From contig VTPC01000910.1 of NCBI GenBank assembly GCA_011009095.1, positions 54,378-118,377 on the forward strand: a DNA stretch of 64,000 bases, given 5' to 3'. The notes beneath the pieces are model-generated. The model had not been told where the DNA came from, searched no databases, and saw nothing but the letters and a program-made list of their open reading frames with translations. Both the position numbers and the translations under genes were made by a program. The DNA is from Ignelater luminosus. Lineage: Eukaryota > Arthropoda > Insecta > Coleoptera > Elateridae. Below, one piece after another: positions 35,801-49,140 of this stretch (its first letter is position 1; each line of letters begins with the position of its first letter).

Positions 35801-38774
35801 GATATTAACAAATGAGAGCATTGCCAATGACCAACATATTCAGGGCAAACGAATTTTTGTGTAAGGTCGCTATTTTATAACTGGATTTGAAACCGCAAAA
35901 TGCATATCGTTATTTATTCAAAATTAGAGGTCGCTATAACGATATTTCTCTTTTTTTTATCTAACTATGTGAACACAGACCATGGCCAATTAAGGAAAAT
36001 TATCTCTCAAATTAGATGTTTAAAGACTATAAGAATAGACAGACAGGTAGGTACAAAATACATCACGTATAGCACGTATGCTGCATTAAATTGATCCTTC
36101 AAATATTAAATAAATGGGCGGAAATAGCCTTGATGACTAAAAGTTAGGTAGGTAATGTTTAGTTCAATGGTAATATCAAGGTCAAGCAAGTTTGAGAAAA
36201 TATCCATAAACACGTAAATTGGTATTTAACAAATTCCTAAAATGGCAATTGTGGCATTTTAAAGTGTTAAACAAGAAATTCCATTGAAAATGTAACATGT
36301 TTATTAGAGAAAAAATATTTCTTTTACCTTCAAGAATTAATTTTGTATGTATGCGCTTCATCTATACAGTTCTTCAAAACAAAAGCTAAAAGGAAAACAA
36401 AAGCATGATTTTTAATATCTAGTTGCGTGATGCGTTTTCATCAATAGCAGATGAAATTACAGCTTTCTGACAGACGATCTTTATACTAAACAAGTCATGC
36501 AATCCTTACATATAGCAAATAATAGACATCATATGAAATATCGTAATTAAAGTCCATTTGTTAAAATTTCTGCAAGAAATATGCCGTTTTTAACACATTA
36601 ACGGTTCTTTTTTTTCTACTTTTATGGTCAATAACGTGAATCTTCTGTTAACGTTTGCGTCCTCTTATCTTTAAAAACTAAAATTATTTAAAAAGCCAAA
36701 TTGGAAAATTAAACCTTTTCAAGAAGTTCTATAAAAACAAGGTAGAATATTAAAAAGGAACAAACGAAAAAGTGAGAGAAAAAGTTACAAAAGATTATCG
36801 AAATGTAAGTTGTCCGTATTTCTAATAATTTCCACTTTAAGAATATTTATTTGGGGTATTAACACTCCCGGAGGAAACTGACAGAGGTCGAAAGCCAGTC
36901 TTAGCGGGGATTTTGCTTGAAATGAAATACGTCGTCCTCAGTTTGCTATTAACACTTCATAACGATAAATAAAATGGTAACTCGCAGTTTTCATCGGTAG
37001 GTACATATTTATTTGCTTTGTTCGAAAGAAGCTTTAACATGAATCCCTGCGGAAAATTTCTTAACTTGATAAATCCAATTTTACGACTTTTATTTTCTTC
37101 GCAAACAAATCCGTCATTTGTCACGAAAATCTTGGCTGATAGGCTTTACAATATGAAATACAACATAAAAGGAGATCTAAGATTTGGGCACAATGAATGC
37201 TATAAGAAGCAACGATTGAAAGAGATTGCGGTAACTTAGAAAACTGCGAAATTCGGTCTACTGACATCAAGATTAGAATTATCGTTATAATTTATAAAAT
37301 CAGTGCAAAATAAGATAAGCAAGAATTGTTCAAACACAGCGGAAGAAAAAAACGAAAGAATTATGGGCAAGGCATAACTCATAAGTCAACAGAATAAAAT
37401 CGTTTTGTCTAATATTGTATCTTCGTATCACATAACATACAGAACGTGCTCTACAGTACCAATAAACACGAGTGCAGAAGTATCTTGAAACAAACAACGA
37501 AATACGCTTAGTGTCCAAACCCAAATCTAACCCATTTTACGCGAATGTGAAAGAATACCCTGCTTCGAAACTACTAGTTGCATTTAAACGTCTGTTTAGT
37601 TGTGATGGTTGGTATCGAGACAAGATTACCACCAGATTTATAGTTTTCCTGCTTATTTTTCAATTTTTATTGTCTGAACTAGTTGTGTAGTTCATCTCAT
37701 GCTTTTATAATATTAATAAAGAGAACTCCATAATGAAACCACAGTGACACTTGAAATTTTCTACGCATGAATGTATTGCTTGTACCGATATTCTAGAAAT
37801 GCAAAGGTTGCCAATTAATATAATCTGGTAAAAAATACTTAGTTAGTACAGCGTGTCTACCACAAGTCACCACCAATCTCATAGGGAAGGCTCTAAGGCT
37901 AACAAGAAAGTTCTTGAACTGAAAGTTAGTTTTAAAAAAAACCAACACAGAACGTTGTGTTAAAAGTCGATTTGAATTAAGCAACATTAAATAAAGACGC
38001 ATCTTTCTGTCCAAAGCAGTCTAACAGAACATATTAGACATTTGAACATTTTTCCCGGTCGTAAATTGAATTCTCATGAAGAAAAAAAATTAGCGAAATG
38101 CTAACTGATTAGCAAATTGGTCATCTAATACGTAAACAAATTAAAATAAGGGGAAATCAAGCAAAGCCTCTAAGATATCTGATTATGTATTCTTTTATTC
38201 ACCTGTAAATATTATCCGTACACACTTCTCAACCCTGACAGTCTTAGGTTATACAGTCTTTATTATAGAAATTCTGCTGACAAACCAATTAACTGCTCGG
38301 ATCTTTCCTTAAGTACCACATTTCTATCCTGAAAAGCCTCGTGGACTTGGCACTTCTTATTTAACAATATTCAAAATTGTAGAGCATATTAGAATTATTT
38401 TAATTTTCTGGAATACAGAAGTGGTGGTGATGGTAAGGAGCGGATAATCATAAATACGGATTTGGGTTACACGAAACCTACGTGTGACCTTCTGTAAGTG
38501 TAACAAAAAATTTTGCAATCTCCGGCGAAAAATCCTTCTGACCCCAATGTCGGTCACCCATCCTCTCTACCAGGTTCAATAGGCATGAATATGCTAAAAA
38601 AAGGGGAATAACCAAAAAAATAAGTAGAATAGTAGAATACGATAGTAGAAAACAGCAAGAAGATGAAATGAAAGGTTTCATATGTCAAAACCAGCTCATT
38701 GTGAAAAGGCATGCAAAACATTAAAAAAAGAAAAACCAGTCGAAGATCAATGTATTAGAATAAGTGTGAAAATA
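32851..38774. other. unrecognised AT-rich stretch
   Basis: No host exon or confident repeat was recognised over about 5.9 kb. Short open frames (for example 33587-33814, 35345-35536, 37018-37239, 37472-37690) show no family resemblance. Old, worn transposon DNA is likely but not shown. Confidence 0.35.
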
Positions 38775-38776
38775 TA

Positions 38777-39795
38777 TACGAGGGCGGTTCAATAAGTACC
38801 CGTGTTAGAAATGAAGACACAATTTTTTTTAAAAGTTTTTTTTTTATTTTTCAACATAGTCTTCTTTTAGAAATATACACTTCTCCCAACGTTCCTGTCA
38901 TTTTTTTAACCCCTCCAAAAAATAGGATTTGTCGAACTCTCCAAAATACGCCTCTATCTCGGCGATGACTTCCTCGTTTGAGCTAAATTTTTTTCCCGCG
39001 AGCCATTTCTTCATGTTAGGAAACAAGAAAAAGTCGCAGGGAGCCAGATCGGGTGAATACGGGGGGTGCGGCAGCAATTCATAACGCAATTCATGCAGTT
39101 TGGCGGCGACAACTCCGGATGAATGTGCTGGTGCGTTATCGTGGTGAAACAGCACCTTCTTTTTCGCCAAATGCGGATTTCGCTTAAATTGCTCCAAACA
39201 CTGCTTCGAAGTTAACAGCCGCATCCGCTTGTTGTACACCGTTAGCAATCGCGGCACCCATCGCGCCGACAATTTTTTCATCGCCAACTTATCATGTAAA
39301 ATATTAATTGCCGTTCCGGTCGACACACCTACGGCCTCTGCTACTTCACGCACTTTCGTTCGTCGATCAGCGAGAATCATGTCCTGGACTTTTTGAATGA
39401 TTTCCTCGGTAACCACGTCTGCCGGGCGTCCTGGTCGCTCCTCATCAAAAACGGATGTTCGCCCACGTTTAAATTCGTTGAACCAATATCTAACTTTGGT
39501 CATAGATGGCGAAGTGTCCCCATAAACAGCATCCAACTTTGCTTTTATCTCCTCGCATTTTTTCCCATCCAAAAACAGAAAGCGAATTACCGAACGATAC
39601 TGCTCTTTTTCCATCTTAGCTAAAATCACGAAACACGTCTTACTCAAATGGCTGTCAAATCCAAACTAACCTATCAATCAGTCTCCAATTTGTTATACCG
39701 TCGTTTGATAGATGGCAGCACACGATGATAACACCAACTTCCCTCAGGAACGCCTTCTGTCGTCAAACACGGGTACTTACTGAACCGCCCTCGTA
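38777..39795 (-). mobile_element. mariner element with internal deletion
   Basis: Terminal inverted repeats TACGAGGGCGGTTCAATAAG (left, 38777) and its reverse complement at the right end (39795) match over at least 28 bp with one mismatch. The element is flanked by TA on both sides. Length is 1019 bp, where a full copy should be about 1.3 kb. The transposase lies on the - strand (39614 down to about 38900). The right TIR near its start and the left TIR after its end fit a complete two-ended copy. Confidence 0.92.
38898..39614 (-). pseudogene. mariner transposase, catalytic core deleted in frame
   Basis: The start MEKEQYRSVIRFLFLDGKK is the usual mariner N-terminus. HTH segments (SMTKVRYWFNEFKRGRTSVF, REVAEAVGVSTGTAINILHD) and WVPRLLT are intact. 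After LEQFKRNP the sequence jumps to HLAKKKVLFHHDNAPAH. About 110 residues are therefore missing, including the first catalytic Asp region (normally DETWIH). The remaining D34D spacing (HDNAPAH to LAPCDFFLFP) is exact. At 38898 a TGA stands where Trp is expected, and 18 further codons (from QERWEKCIF) are readable before the natural stop. It cannot be an active enzyme but keeps DNA-binding parts. Confidence 0.9.
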
Positions 39796-40292
39796 TATAG
39801 ACCATAAATGAGATATTCATGCAGATAAAATGAGATTGAAATTCAATAACGCTAGTGGGTCCGTAAATACGATTACTTTGTAGTACGGATAAAGGCAGGA
39901 TTATGGAAACAATCATGGTGAAAAAGTGTTGTGAAACTCGGTATCGGACGATTCCCCTGATGGTCAACCTGCGCCTGAAATAGCATGGCACGGTTCCCCT
40001 GGCTGTATTTTCTGAGCCCTGAAGTACCATGGCATGTTTCCCCTGATAGCTCACTTTTTATAATCCTTAAATATTAATATTTTTGCAAGAGAGTGTAGGT
40101 ACTTTTGCAAGAAACTGTAGGTACGGTGTAAATATTATGTATTTTATTAGTTTTGTAATTTCAAAAAATGAAAAACAACAATCGGTGATAATTGATAAAT
40201 TACTTTCAATTAGATTATTTGTGTAATTGCAACTGACCGTTACAAATGAATTAATTAACAACATAAAACAAGATACTACAGAATGATTGTAA

Positions 40293-40526
40293 ATGAGTGA
40301 GGATGGTTTGAATATGGCGCCACATTTAAATATTTTTCATGTTGGCACTACTTGTTTACTTTTTGCGCTCTGTCAAATAATATAATCTAACTTTTTTGAG
40401 GTTATATAGTATTGTTTGTTATACTTTGTAAACAACACAGATTTGACAGATTGCAGAAAGTAAACAAGTAGTGCCAACATGAAAGTAATTTAAATGTGGC
40501 GCCAAATTCAAACCATCCTCACTCAT
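40293..40526. mobile_element. palindromic MITE with TAA target duplication
   Basis: Arms of about 87 bp (from ATGAGTGAGGATGGTTTGAA on the left) are reverse complements with few mismatches. The element is 234 bp and flanked on both sides by TAA. A 3-bp TWA duplication is the signature of PIF/Harbinger elements, so I assign it there tentatively. Confidence 0.8.
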
Positions 40527-41237
40527 TAACAATCTCTCTGTATATTAATAAAATGCTTTATTAATAATACATGTTTAAATCACCCAAAATCACCCAACTA
40601 ACAAGAAGCACTGCACACAAAGTATAGTATATACATATTCGAAACCTAAGAGTAAGAATGTCATCGAGGATGGGGGTAAATGTATTATTTCTGTAATATT
40701 TCTTGTGAAAAGAGCATTATAAGACTTTCCGCCATGTGCACTTTCAAAATTTTTGTAACTAGCTTTCTTTAACAAATATATAAGCTTAACTTTCTGTAAA
40801 ACCACATGTTAAAGCATTAGGCACATAGTTCAATATTTCTGGGCATTCTTTCAGAAAAATTATTGACAACAGAATTAAGTTCTTCCGTTATAATGCACTT
40901 TCAAAGCTTTTGTATTACCTCGAGCCTTCTTTATCAAATAAGTAACTTTCTTGTAAATAGTTGTTCAAAATAAACTACCTAAATAGTACCTACTATAAGA
41001 AATAGCCTTACTCTTTAAAATTAGAGAAAGCATGCAGATATTTACACTATTTTCTATTTAAAATAAAACACAGAAAAGTAATGATGCAGACCCTGTATTT
41101 ACATTATCAATTATCAATTGATGTGATATAACGAAAACATTAAATATAATGAAAACATTAAATCACAGAATTTACCTCTTCGCTCTCTCACTTATGACAT
41201 TTACCGTGTCTCAGTTTGAAGAAGTGATAGCTTCTGC

Positions 41238-41573
41238 GTTATGACCAAGGAGCGGTATCAGTTAGTTGATACGTCATGAAAAGAATCGGTGATGTGTCGT
41301 GCCAGCGGTGAACCGCTTACCAAGTATTATATCAATGTACGTAGCGCGAGTGATGCATTTTGTACACACGCATATAATAAAACGAAAATCTGTTGCACCA
41401 CTAGCCTGCGCCTATCTTGCAGAAAATACGTCACTATCTTATGCGAATTGCACATATCTAGTTGTCCGCCTATGTAATATCGATAAACTCAACGTGTTTA
41501 AATGCACTGCGGTCAGATAGACGGACAACTTTACTGGGCAATCAACTGTTTGATTCCGCTCTTTGGTTATGAC
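41238..41573. mobile_element. inverted-repeat element, family unknown
   Basis: The arm 41238-41270 (ATGACCAAGGAGCGGTATCA core) and its inverted copy 41541-41573 (core CCGCTCTTTGGTTAT) pair over 33 bp with about seven mismatches. The interior has a second short stem: AGTTGTCCGCCTAT (41459-41472) with ATAGACGGACAACT (41517-41530). Its open frames are chance. Confidence 0.55.
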
Positions 41574-41823
41574 TATTTACTAAAATAATCTTTTAACCAT
41601 TTATTTATTAACTTAAATATCGTAGAATATATAGGTAGCATCCTACTTTATTCTTGTAATCCTTTTCTGCAAAACATTAAAAAGGATTGAACAGTTTACA
41701 TTATCAATTTTAACCATCACGGGAAACATGCCACTATCTTAATCCGTCCATTTTGGCTACCCGGAGTTAAAACCTGACCATCAGGGGAACCATGCCCTGG
41801 CCGTGAAACTAACAGTTTCACAT

Positions 41824-44800
41824 TACAAAATTAAAGATGAACAGTGAATAAAATCTAATGTCTTTTCCAACGAGGATTTTCTACCAATAAGTTAAAAAGG
41901 GGACGCAGCCCGACCCGTGTTCTTAGTTTTCTCAAGAAAGTTACTGGAGGGCAAAACCCGAGCATAGGTCACCGGAGCAGACGTTTCAAGCCGGAACCAG
42001 TCAGAGACTAGAAATGGTGTAGTGGGGCAGAGCGGAGCTGCGACAGCTAATGTCCAAAATTCAGAAGCTATTTGCTACAAAAAGTTTTGCTTTTGGAATC
42101 TGCAACACTACTTAAAGCAAATTCATGAAAATCATCCCCTTTCTCACTAGTTCAATTTAATGAAATGAAGAAGCTATTCCAAACAATCGTTTTCTTTTCT
42201 ATTTTTTTTCTTCATTTCTTGCATATTTTTTTGGGGAAAAACGTAAATGTAGAAAACAAAATTCAAAACAAACATACTTTATCCAAGGATCTAGTTTATT
42301 ATTAAGAATAAAACGAGCAGCTTTAAATGACGTATAATTTAAATGGAAATGCTAATAATGTCAGAGGTGCAAAAAGTAGAAATAGAATGCTTAATTGCAC
42401 AAAGATGTTTCTATTTAATTATACAAACACATTAAACAAGAATTTAATTATAAACGTTTATTACTTCACACACCCACTAATAATACGGAACGATAGAATT
42501 TTCAAACTATATGTTATTAGAGAAGTTTTTCTGCTGCAAGAATAATTAGGAATTATTTACCATTAAATAGAATGTTTTCGAAAATTTTTAAACACCCTCT
42601 AATAATAACTCACGCACGTCTCTCTATTTACCTTTGCTTGGAAATTAAAATAACAAATTTTACTTCCGGCAGAATTTAGTCGTACCTACTAGAGTAGGAT
42701 GTACCGAAAATAAATAGGTTAATGTTCTCAAACTATAAAGTAAACAAACAATGGAATTGAAATCGGTATGTGTAACTAATTTCGTATTAATTCTGCATCA
42801 TATCTTTTGATAACTATGCGAATCCCACGAAAAGAAATTTAAATTCCATTATTAATACTAACTATATTTGGTTTCCTACAGTTTTCTACACTTATTAACG
42901 AAATCAAAGAAACCATTAAAATGCAATCTTAACAAGATTTCGAAAAGTTAATTTAAATTAGGAAAAAATGTCAATCTTGATTAAAATTCTTCGTGGTTTT
43001 TGGCAAAAAGTATTTCGTAATTTTCAAAATGTGGTAGAATGTTAACTCAATATTTTAACAAATGGAAAGAAAGTTGTGAAAGCGGATGTTAATAGATAAA
43101 CAGACACACACAAAAAGGCTAAAAAAAGCTCGTAAACAAAAGTCCATTAAATATCGTAGTACGTAATTTTAAAAACGTATATGGACACATCTTGATAAAA
43201 GTTTTCTCTTAGGTAATGAAACTGTCTGTATAAAGCAAATTAATCTAAAATGTTTGCTTTAGCCATGTCACATGAAACCAATTAAATTAGCAAACTGTTA
43301 ATGCACTCAAATTAATTATATTGGTCGTTAACCGGTGTTTTAGTAGCAAGGCACAATAATTACTAATGCAGCTGCAAGTAGTTATTTGAATAATAATTAA
43401 AATTTTAATTTATCTAACACCTTCAACTCGTTATCGAATTAAAAAGTACTTGACGTAGAAAGTATAAATTTATTGACCGGCATGTTACAGTAACGAAACA
43501 TCTCGTTAAAGTAAAAAAGCAATCATCCCATAAGTTCTAAAAGTTCTAAATCCAAATATAACAAGTAGAAAGCGGCTAGATAGCGAAATCACGTTTTTAT
43601 GTTTAATGCATACATACCTTTTCAATAGACTATACATCAATCAGTTTTAATGCATTAAAAAGAAAATTCGAAAACAATTTTAGCAACAACCTTCCATGTA
43701 TTTTAATTTATTTCAAATATCGAGAAATCTAATGTTGATAATATTCAGGAAGTTGAGATGAAAGTTTTACCGCCGACAAAACAAAAAGAAGCTTTAAATA
43801 TGATTGAAACGAAGAGCTATCTCTTTCACAATCGCCGAATGCAGGCAGGCACTTACTGATCTACTAGAAGTTGGCATGTAATTAATTTCCTTAGTTTAAA
43901 TTAGCTAATAAATATTTAAAACAACTTGCCGAAAGCTGTAAAATCCATTAAGAAGCGCCCAAGAATAAATAGTAGTGTGAATCCTGACAACGCACTGCAA
44001 AAGCAATTTGTTAATTAACTTTTTGTAAATGTTTTCTTCTAAACTATTAAGAAAGTGCGTATTCTGAAAAATAAGAAAAACATTTTGAAAGTTATATTAA
44101 AGTTAATATAGCAACATTTTTTATTATAAATAATCAAAGTGGAAGGAAGTGCCAATTAATTATTAATCTGCATTGTTGAAGTCCTCAAGGTATATTTTAA
44201 CTTAATGAGATTTACCAATATGTTTTACGAAACTTGTAGTTTACACTGAAATTCTAGTTAAGGATTTACAGAAGATCTGCTGTCAAAATGTCAAGCCGGC
44301 TGAATAAAGAAGGAAATCCACTCTCCATTTCCAATTAACCCACATCATCCTCAATTTAGGATAATTTAAAACGATCTAGAGCGTTTAATCTTAACCTAGC
44401 CCAAGCTATTTTGGCTTGACCTAACCTAATTTATTATAACCTTAACAATAATTTATCGATTTACGACTGCTCACATTAGCATTTTTAGGTTTTTAATTAG
44501 AATTCTTCTCGGGAATTTTCTTTCTTGGAAATCTCTGTAAAATTATTTTGTTTTCTCGAAGAAGTGGAAAGTGTGAAATCTTACGGATTGGAGCTATACG
44601 TTTGGCACCTACGCACCTCTTAATAGATTATCACTTTACTAGCTGAAACGTGAGGTCTTGGATTCGCTGAGCATAATCATTTTCTCATGGAATTATTGAT
44701 GAAAAAATTTATAATTGTAAAAGCAGTGAGAAAATTATATTCCAGATGTCCATTTGATTTTTTAGTTTCAATTGTTTGATCGAAACGTTTGCCTTCAATA

Positions 44801-47800
44801 TATGAATAAAGAAAAAATCAATTAAGGAATTCTTGTATAATAATCATTAATTAAGATAACTTTGATTATCAATTAATTGATTTTATGTATATTCGAGGAC
44901 AGTCATAGCATTACCTTCGTCAGAATGATTGCAAATTAATACCTACGTGGAGGTAACAATTCCCATGCTATTTACTAGAATCTTATTTCTTTTAATAGCA
45001 CAACCAGAACGTAAGCAAAAATACATCAAAAATGAGATGCTCTGAGAAATTCTGGTTTGTCAAATTCTTTATTTCTGCCCATGATAAAGAACACTGATTA
45101 TGCAGCAGTTACTGGGGTAAAATCTCAATAATTATAAGAAACAGCAATACAACGTAGAATTATGGTTTTACCTAAATGCTATATTGTCAATTCATTTATT
45201 GCTTTGAGTCCATTAACATACGTTATTCGAGCAAACGAGATTGAGAGAGAACTATTGCCAACCATTTGCCAAAAAAAGTCAAACCAGAAACAGCCGTTGA
45301 CAGGAGAAAATCATACAAAGATTATTTTAATAATAGGAAATTTCACTTGTAACTGTGTCACAGCACGCATTAAAGCCAATATAACACCTTGATAATATAA
45401 ATGTAAAATTTGAATACAATTTGCAGCAATTACAATGTATACTGATCTTCTTGTTGCTTGTGTCGATCTTTCAAGAAGAAATCTTAAGATTGCCAAATTC
45501 GAATGTCTCAATCGGTCCTCGGTTTCTAAATTCACGCAGCAAAAAAAGCCCACAAGATTGTTTATTAATGAAAACTTAAAGTCAAAATGTCCAATGTTGA
45601 ATTCATAACGTATAACGCATCTGTTGGTCTTGTTTTTGTTGATTAAAAAGTTCTTCTAAATTTAGTGTCAGCCTTCACCAAGCTCGTTATCCTTCGACGC
45701 ATTTTTGAGATCAATTTAAAGGCATCTCGTCGTATTCGAAATTCAACCCAGTACTCAGAACCAATGTGGCAACTGAAACAGTATTTCGGGACTATTCACT
45801 TCTCAAAGGTTTTCCGGCATTTACAATGTGACAATTCGTTCGAAAGACGTACTCATTTTGACATTTTGATTTTCTGACTTGTAGAATATCGAGTTGAACA
45901 AGCTACTGTAATAAGCGATTTATTTGCTTTAAGTCTTGGAAAACTACAGATTCGTCAACCAGAATTAATACAATGAAATACCACGTCTCTTAGAAGACCC
46001 CAAATAAAACTTTTACTTCCATCTATTTCTCTCTACGAATTCTGTTGTGTTGTCACTCAACACAAATCTCAACAAGAGGAATAGAAAATTCCTCAAAACA
46101 TTAGTGCAGAGTATGTTTATGCAGATCCTTTATATCTTTATTAATATTAAAGTGTCTATCACGAGAAAGAAGTTTCTAATAAACAAAACAAAATTTCCGA
46201 GATCATCAATGTTCTTCAGTAACCAAGGGCATCATGTTCTATTAATCTAAGCTGCATGTAAAGCAGGAACATCAAAACTAAATTGTTTGATTAAATCTTC
46301 GCTTTTATTTTTAATTAGTTTTCATTGATAAATCTGCCTTCCTTTATACGAACTATAGGTTACAGTTTGTAGACTTTGTAGGCTTAGAGGTAGTTCTTGA
46401 AAACTGCTTACAGTTGCCAATTTATTGGTTATCAGGTCCATGAGGTTTGAAATGCAATGAACATCCCGAAGGAAATTAAAAACAATACAGTTAGGAAGGA
46501 CTGGGTAAAGCGTCTGCTTTTTTGTCGGTAACTTAGTATTTGGTCCATAGCATTTGAAGAGTATTCAAAACTGATTGTCCCATTCTTAAAAATAATATTA
46601 ATGGAATAGGAATAAAGCACACAACTCTAAAGAACACCCTAAAAGGTCAGAACCAAAATACATTTTTATAAACTGTCTAATTTATGGTGGTAATTTAAGT
46701 AAATCCCATTACAAGCAGGTCTGAACCCTAAAACCGTTTACTTTTCTAAAACGTGCCGGTTTGATGTATTGAAAATTATTTTTTTTGTATACCATTATTG
46801 TTAAAGACGAATAGAAGTCAAAAGAATACGGTTAAAGTTTTATGATGTCTGGAAGGAACGTCAATGCTAGCATAAGTATTTTCGTAAATTCCTCATTTGT
46901 CTGATATATAGCTTTCTAAATTCAAATATTTCTTATACCTTTTCAACTACAGGAAAGCCCCTGGTGTACACGGACGAATGAATCACAAGTAAAACAAGGG
47001 GCACTTATCTGTGTTTAAGTTGCAAACACACTATAACCGTTCCCTTAAAATATGTCACACTAGACAAGTTACCTTTGTTGTCGACATGTAAATCTACCCC
47101 TTCTAAAACTTGTTAGAAATTCCTTCGTTTGAACATAGTTTAAAAAGCATGCTCTTTACTAAAAGGAAATTTCTAACCTAACCTAATTTTACAAGGATTA
47201 AAAAAATATTGTTTAGAAATTCGTTTGGGTGTTTGCAAAATGGTAAAAGTAGCAAAAGGTTACTTTAATAAATCAGGGGAATCTCTCTTGAAAGGTCACA
47301 TTAATTATACATAATGTTTAACCAACAAGTCCTTTATGTTGTGGATTATGTATTAGTAATATAAAGAGAATAATGAAATAATGAGTAACTAAATTAAACA
47401 TGATTTTGTTTCTAACGGCTTATCATTTGTTTATTTATCTTTGATAATACCGTGATTAATCACTGACTTATTTATAAGTGAATAAGATATCCAAAATTAG
47501 CTTTTTTTTAAAAAATCCTCAAGAATTCTAGTCTTGAGATTTAAAGGTGCTTCAAAAAGCGCTTCAACAATAAACTTAGGAATCTGTGATTTCCATAAAA
47601 ACATTTGACCTTAAGCAGGTAATTTAATGACGATATCATAATAATGTACACGTCAGTTGTTATTTACCTGTTTTGTGGCAATTTCGCCGCATACATACAA
47701 TTTTTAAGTTATTTAAAATTTCATTAGGTACATTGTTGTAGTGTTCCAACGATTATATTCCTCTACGACTTGCAATTAAAACAATAATTAAAAATAGAAT

Positions 47801-48780
47801 TTTAAATCCAACATATAGCCTTGAGATATATTTAGTATTCACTTTCATACCGGCGTATTGCAATAATAAGTACATTTTTTCTAAACAATAAATAATAAAT
47901 GTATTTGCAAATTTACATTTAGTTTAACTAACAAATTTTGCAGACACGCTGTTTCTTGACATTAAATTCATTTAAATATTAAAAAAAAATAAGTACGATC
48001 AGGTAATTAAAAAGACCTTTCTATGACATACATTCAACGATAAAATAAACCATACCACTATTTCCTTTGATAATAAAAAGAATTGGTTCTGTTCAAGTTT
48101 GTTACACAATTTATTAGTTTTTATTGTTATGTATTCAATAATTATTGTTGATTAGTATTAACTGTAGACTTCCTTTCTTTTAATGTTTGCAATTTTTTTC
48201 CTTGAAACTATCATTACATAACAGTATGAACTGAAGTTAACATTTCAAAACCAATAAAACATAAACTTTTCCCATTTGCAAAAAGGATAATCAAGTCGTA
48301 CTACCCAAGAAAAGTTTTACTTTAGGTTATGTCTCCTTGAATAATAAAAATTATAATTTAAATAGCACCCACACCACATCTTCATTCACACTTTTTTTTT
48401 TATTTCGTAACCATGCATAAGTAGGATCTATTTAAATGTTAAGGACAAATTTTATATAATCGAGTTTGTCACAGTTAACAACAATTAACCCACATTAACT
48501 ATTCATATTACTGTTAATTAACTAGTTTTAAAGTGTAAAAAAAGTGTATTGCACTTCAAATTAGAATGAAACTATTAATTTGCATGCACTTTCTATCAAA
48601 TGGTAATTGATTTTCATGCATATGCACTATTATACCAATAGTATTAATCTAGAAACAGTTTTCTTTGGAATGGCATTAAACACGTAATAAAAGTAGAAAA
48701 ATTACAAAAATTGTTGAAAATACTTATTGCTTATAAACATCAGACACTGCATGTCACTGATTTAATCACTTATTCCAGGA
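41824..48780. other. unrecognised stretch with a GC-richer patch
   Basis: No host exon was recognised. Positions 41890-42060 are clearly less AT-rich than their surroundings but match nothing I know. The remainder is AT-rich. Confidence 0.35.
46432..46620 (-). pseudogene. possible piggyBac-type transposase scrap
   Basis: The - strand frame holds NAMDQILSYRQKSRRFTQSF followed by a hydrophobic stretch. This resembles the GVDxMDQxLSYY..KTxRWxKxxFFxLxD block near the end of piggyBac-type transposases. The match is short and the flanks do not extend it, so it may be chance. Confidence 0.25.
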
Positions 48781-48839
48781 GTCTCCGATGACTCATTCAC
48801 AACTAACGGCTTACTACCAGTAACAAACACAAACACAAC

Positions 48840-49140
48840 TCGACTCAGACTGTCATACTCATAGCCCCCGTGGATTCTAGTTCAAATACGCCTTTCCCAT
48901 TGGTCGTCCTTCGTTATAAAAGTAGCCCAAGTTCGAATGCAAACCGTATAATACGGGGTATAATACATTTATTATAATGGGAAAACCTTTAACACACGGA
49001 ACATAAGAATTCTTTTCGATTGCTTGCCCAATACGAGTATCACACAATAACGGATATTCATGTGTTTGTGTCGAACAATAATGTGTGTGTTTGTGTGTAT
49101 GCGTATACTTGCTACACATGTTCGTCCATTTAAAAGGGGT
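48840..49140 (+). promoter_or_regulatory. TATA box and CCAAT-like pair, promoter-like
   Basis: ATTGG (inverted CCAAT) at 48899-48903 is followed by TATAAAAG at 48915-48922 in a less AT-rich stretch, with a TGTGTGTT microsatellite near 49080. No transcript or exon can be attached to it downstream. Confidence 0.15.

Larger units (their letters stand above)
39930..41823. mobile_element. compound inverted-repeat element with TTCCCCTGATGG units
   Basis: Left side units are ATTCCCCTGATGGTCA (39951-39966), GCATGGCACGGTTCCCCTGG (39983-40002) and GGCATGTTTCCCCTGATAG (40031-40049). The right side carries the same units inverted, at 41714-41738 and 41775-41800. The outer sequence TGTGAAACT occurs at 39930 and, inverted, at 41815. 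The total of about 1.9 kb would be a non-autonomous element with subterminal repeats. It contains the two palindromic elements listed next. No transposase is seen. Family unknown. Confidence 0.5.

Noticed and set aside
45162..46260. Cluster of short frames on both strands
   Set aside because: No consistent family match could be followed across them, apart from the weak piggyBac-like scrap nearby.
49070..49110. TGTGTGTT repeat as a possible CRISPR-like or satellite array
   Set aside because: It is a short microsatellite without spacers; no CRISPR array is expected or seen in this eukaryotic sequence.
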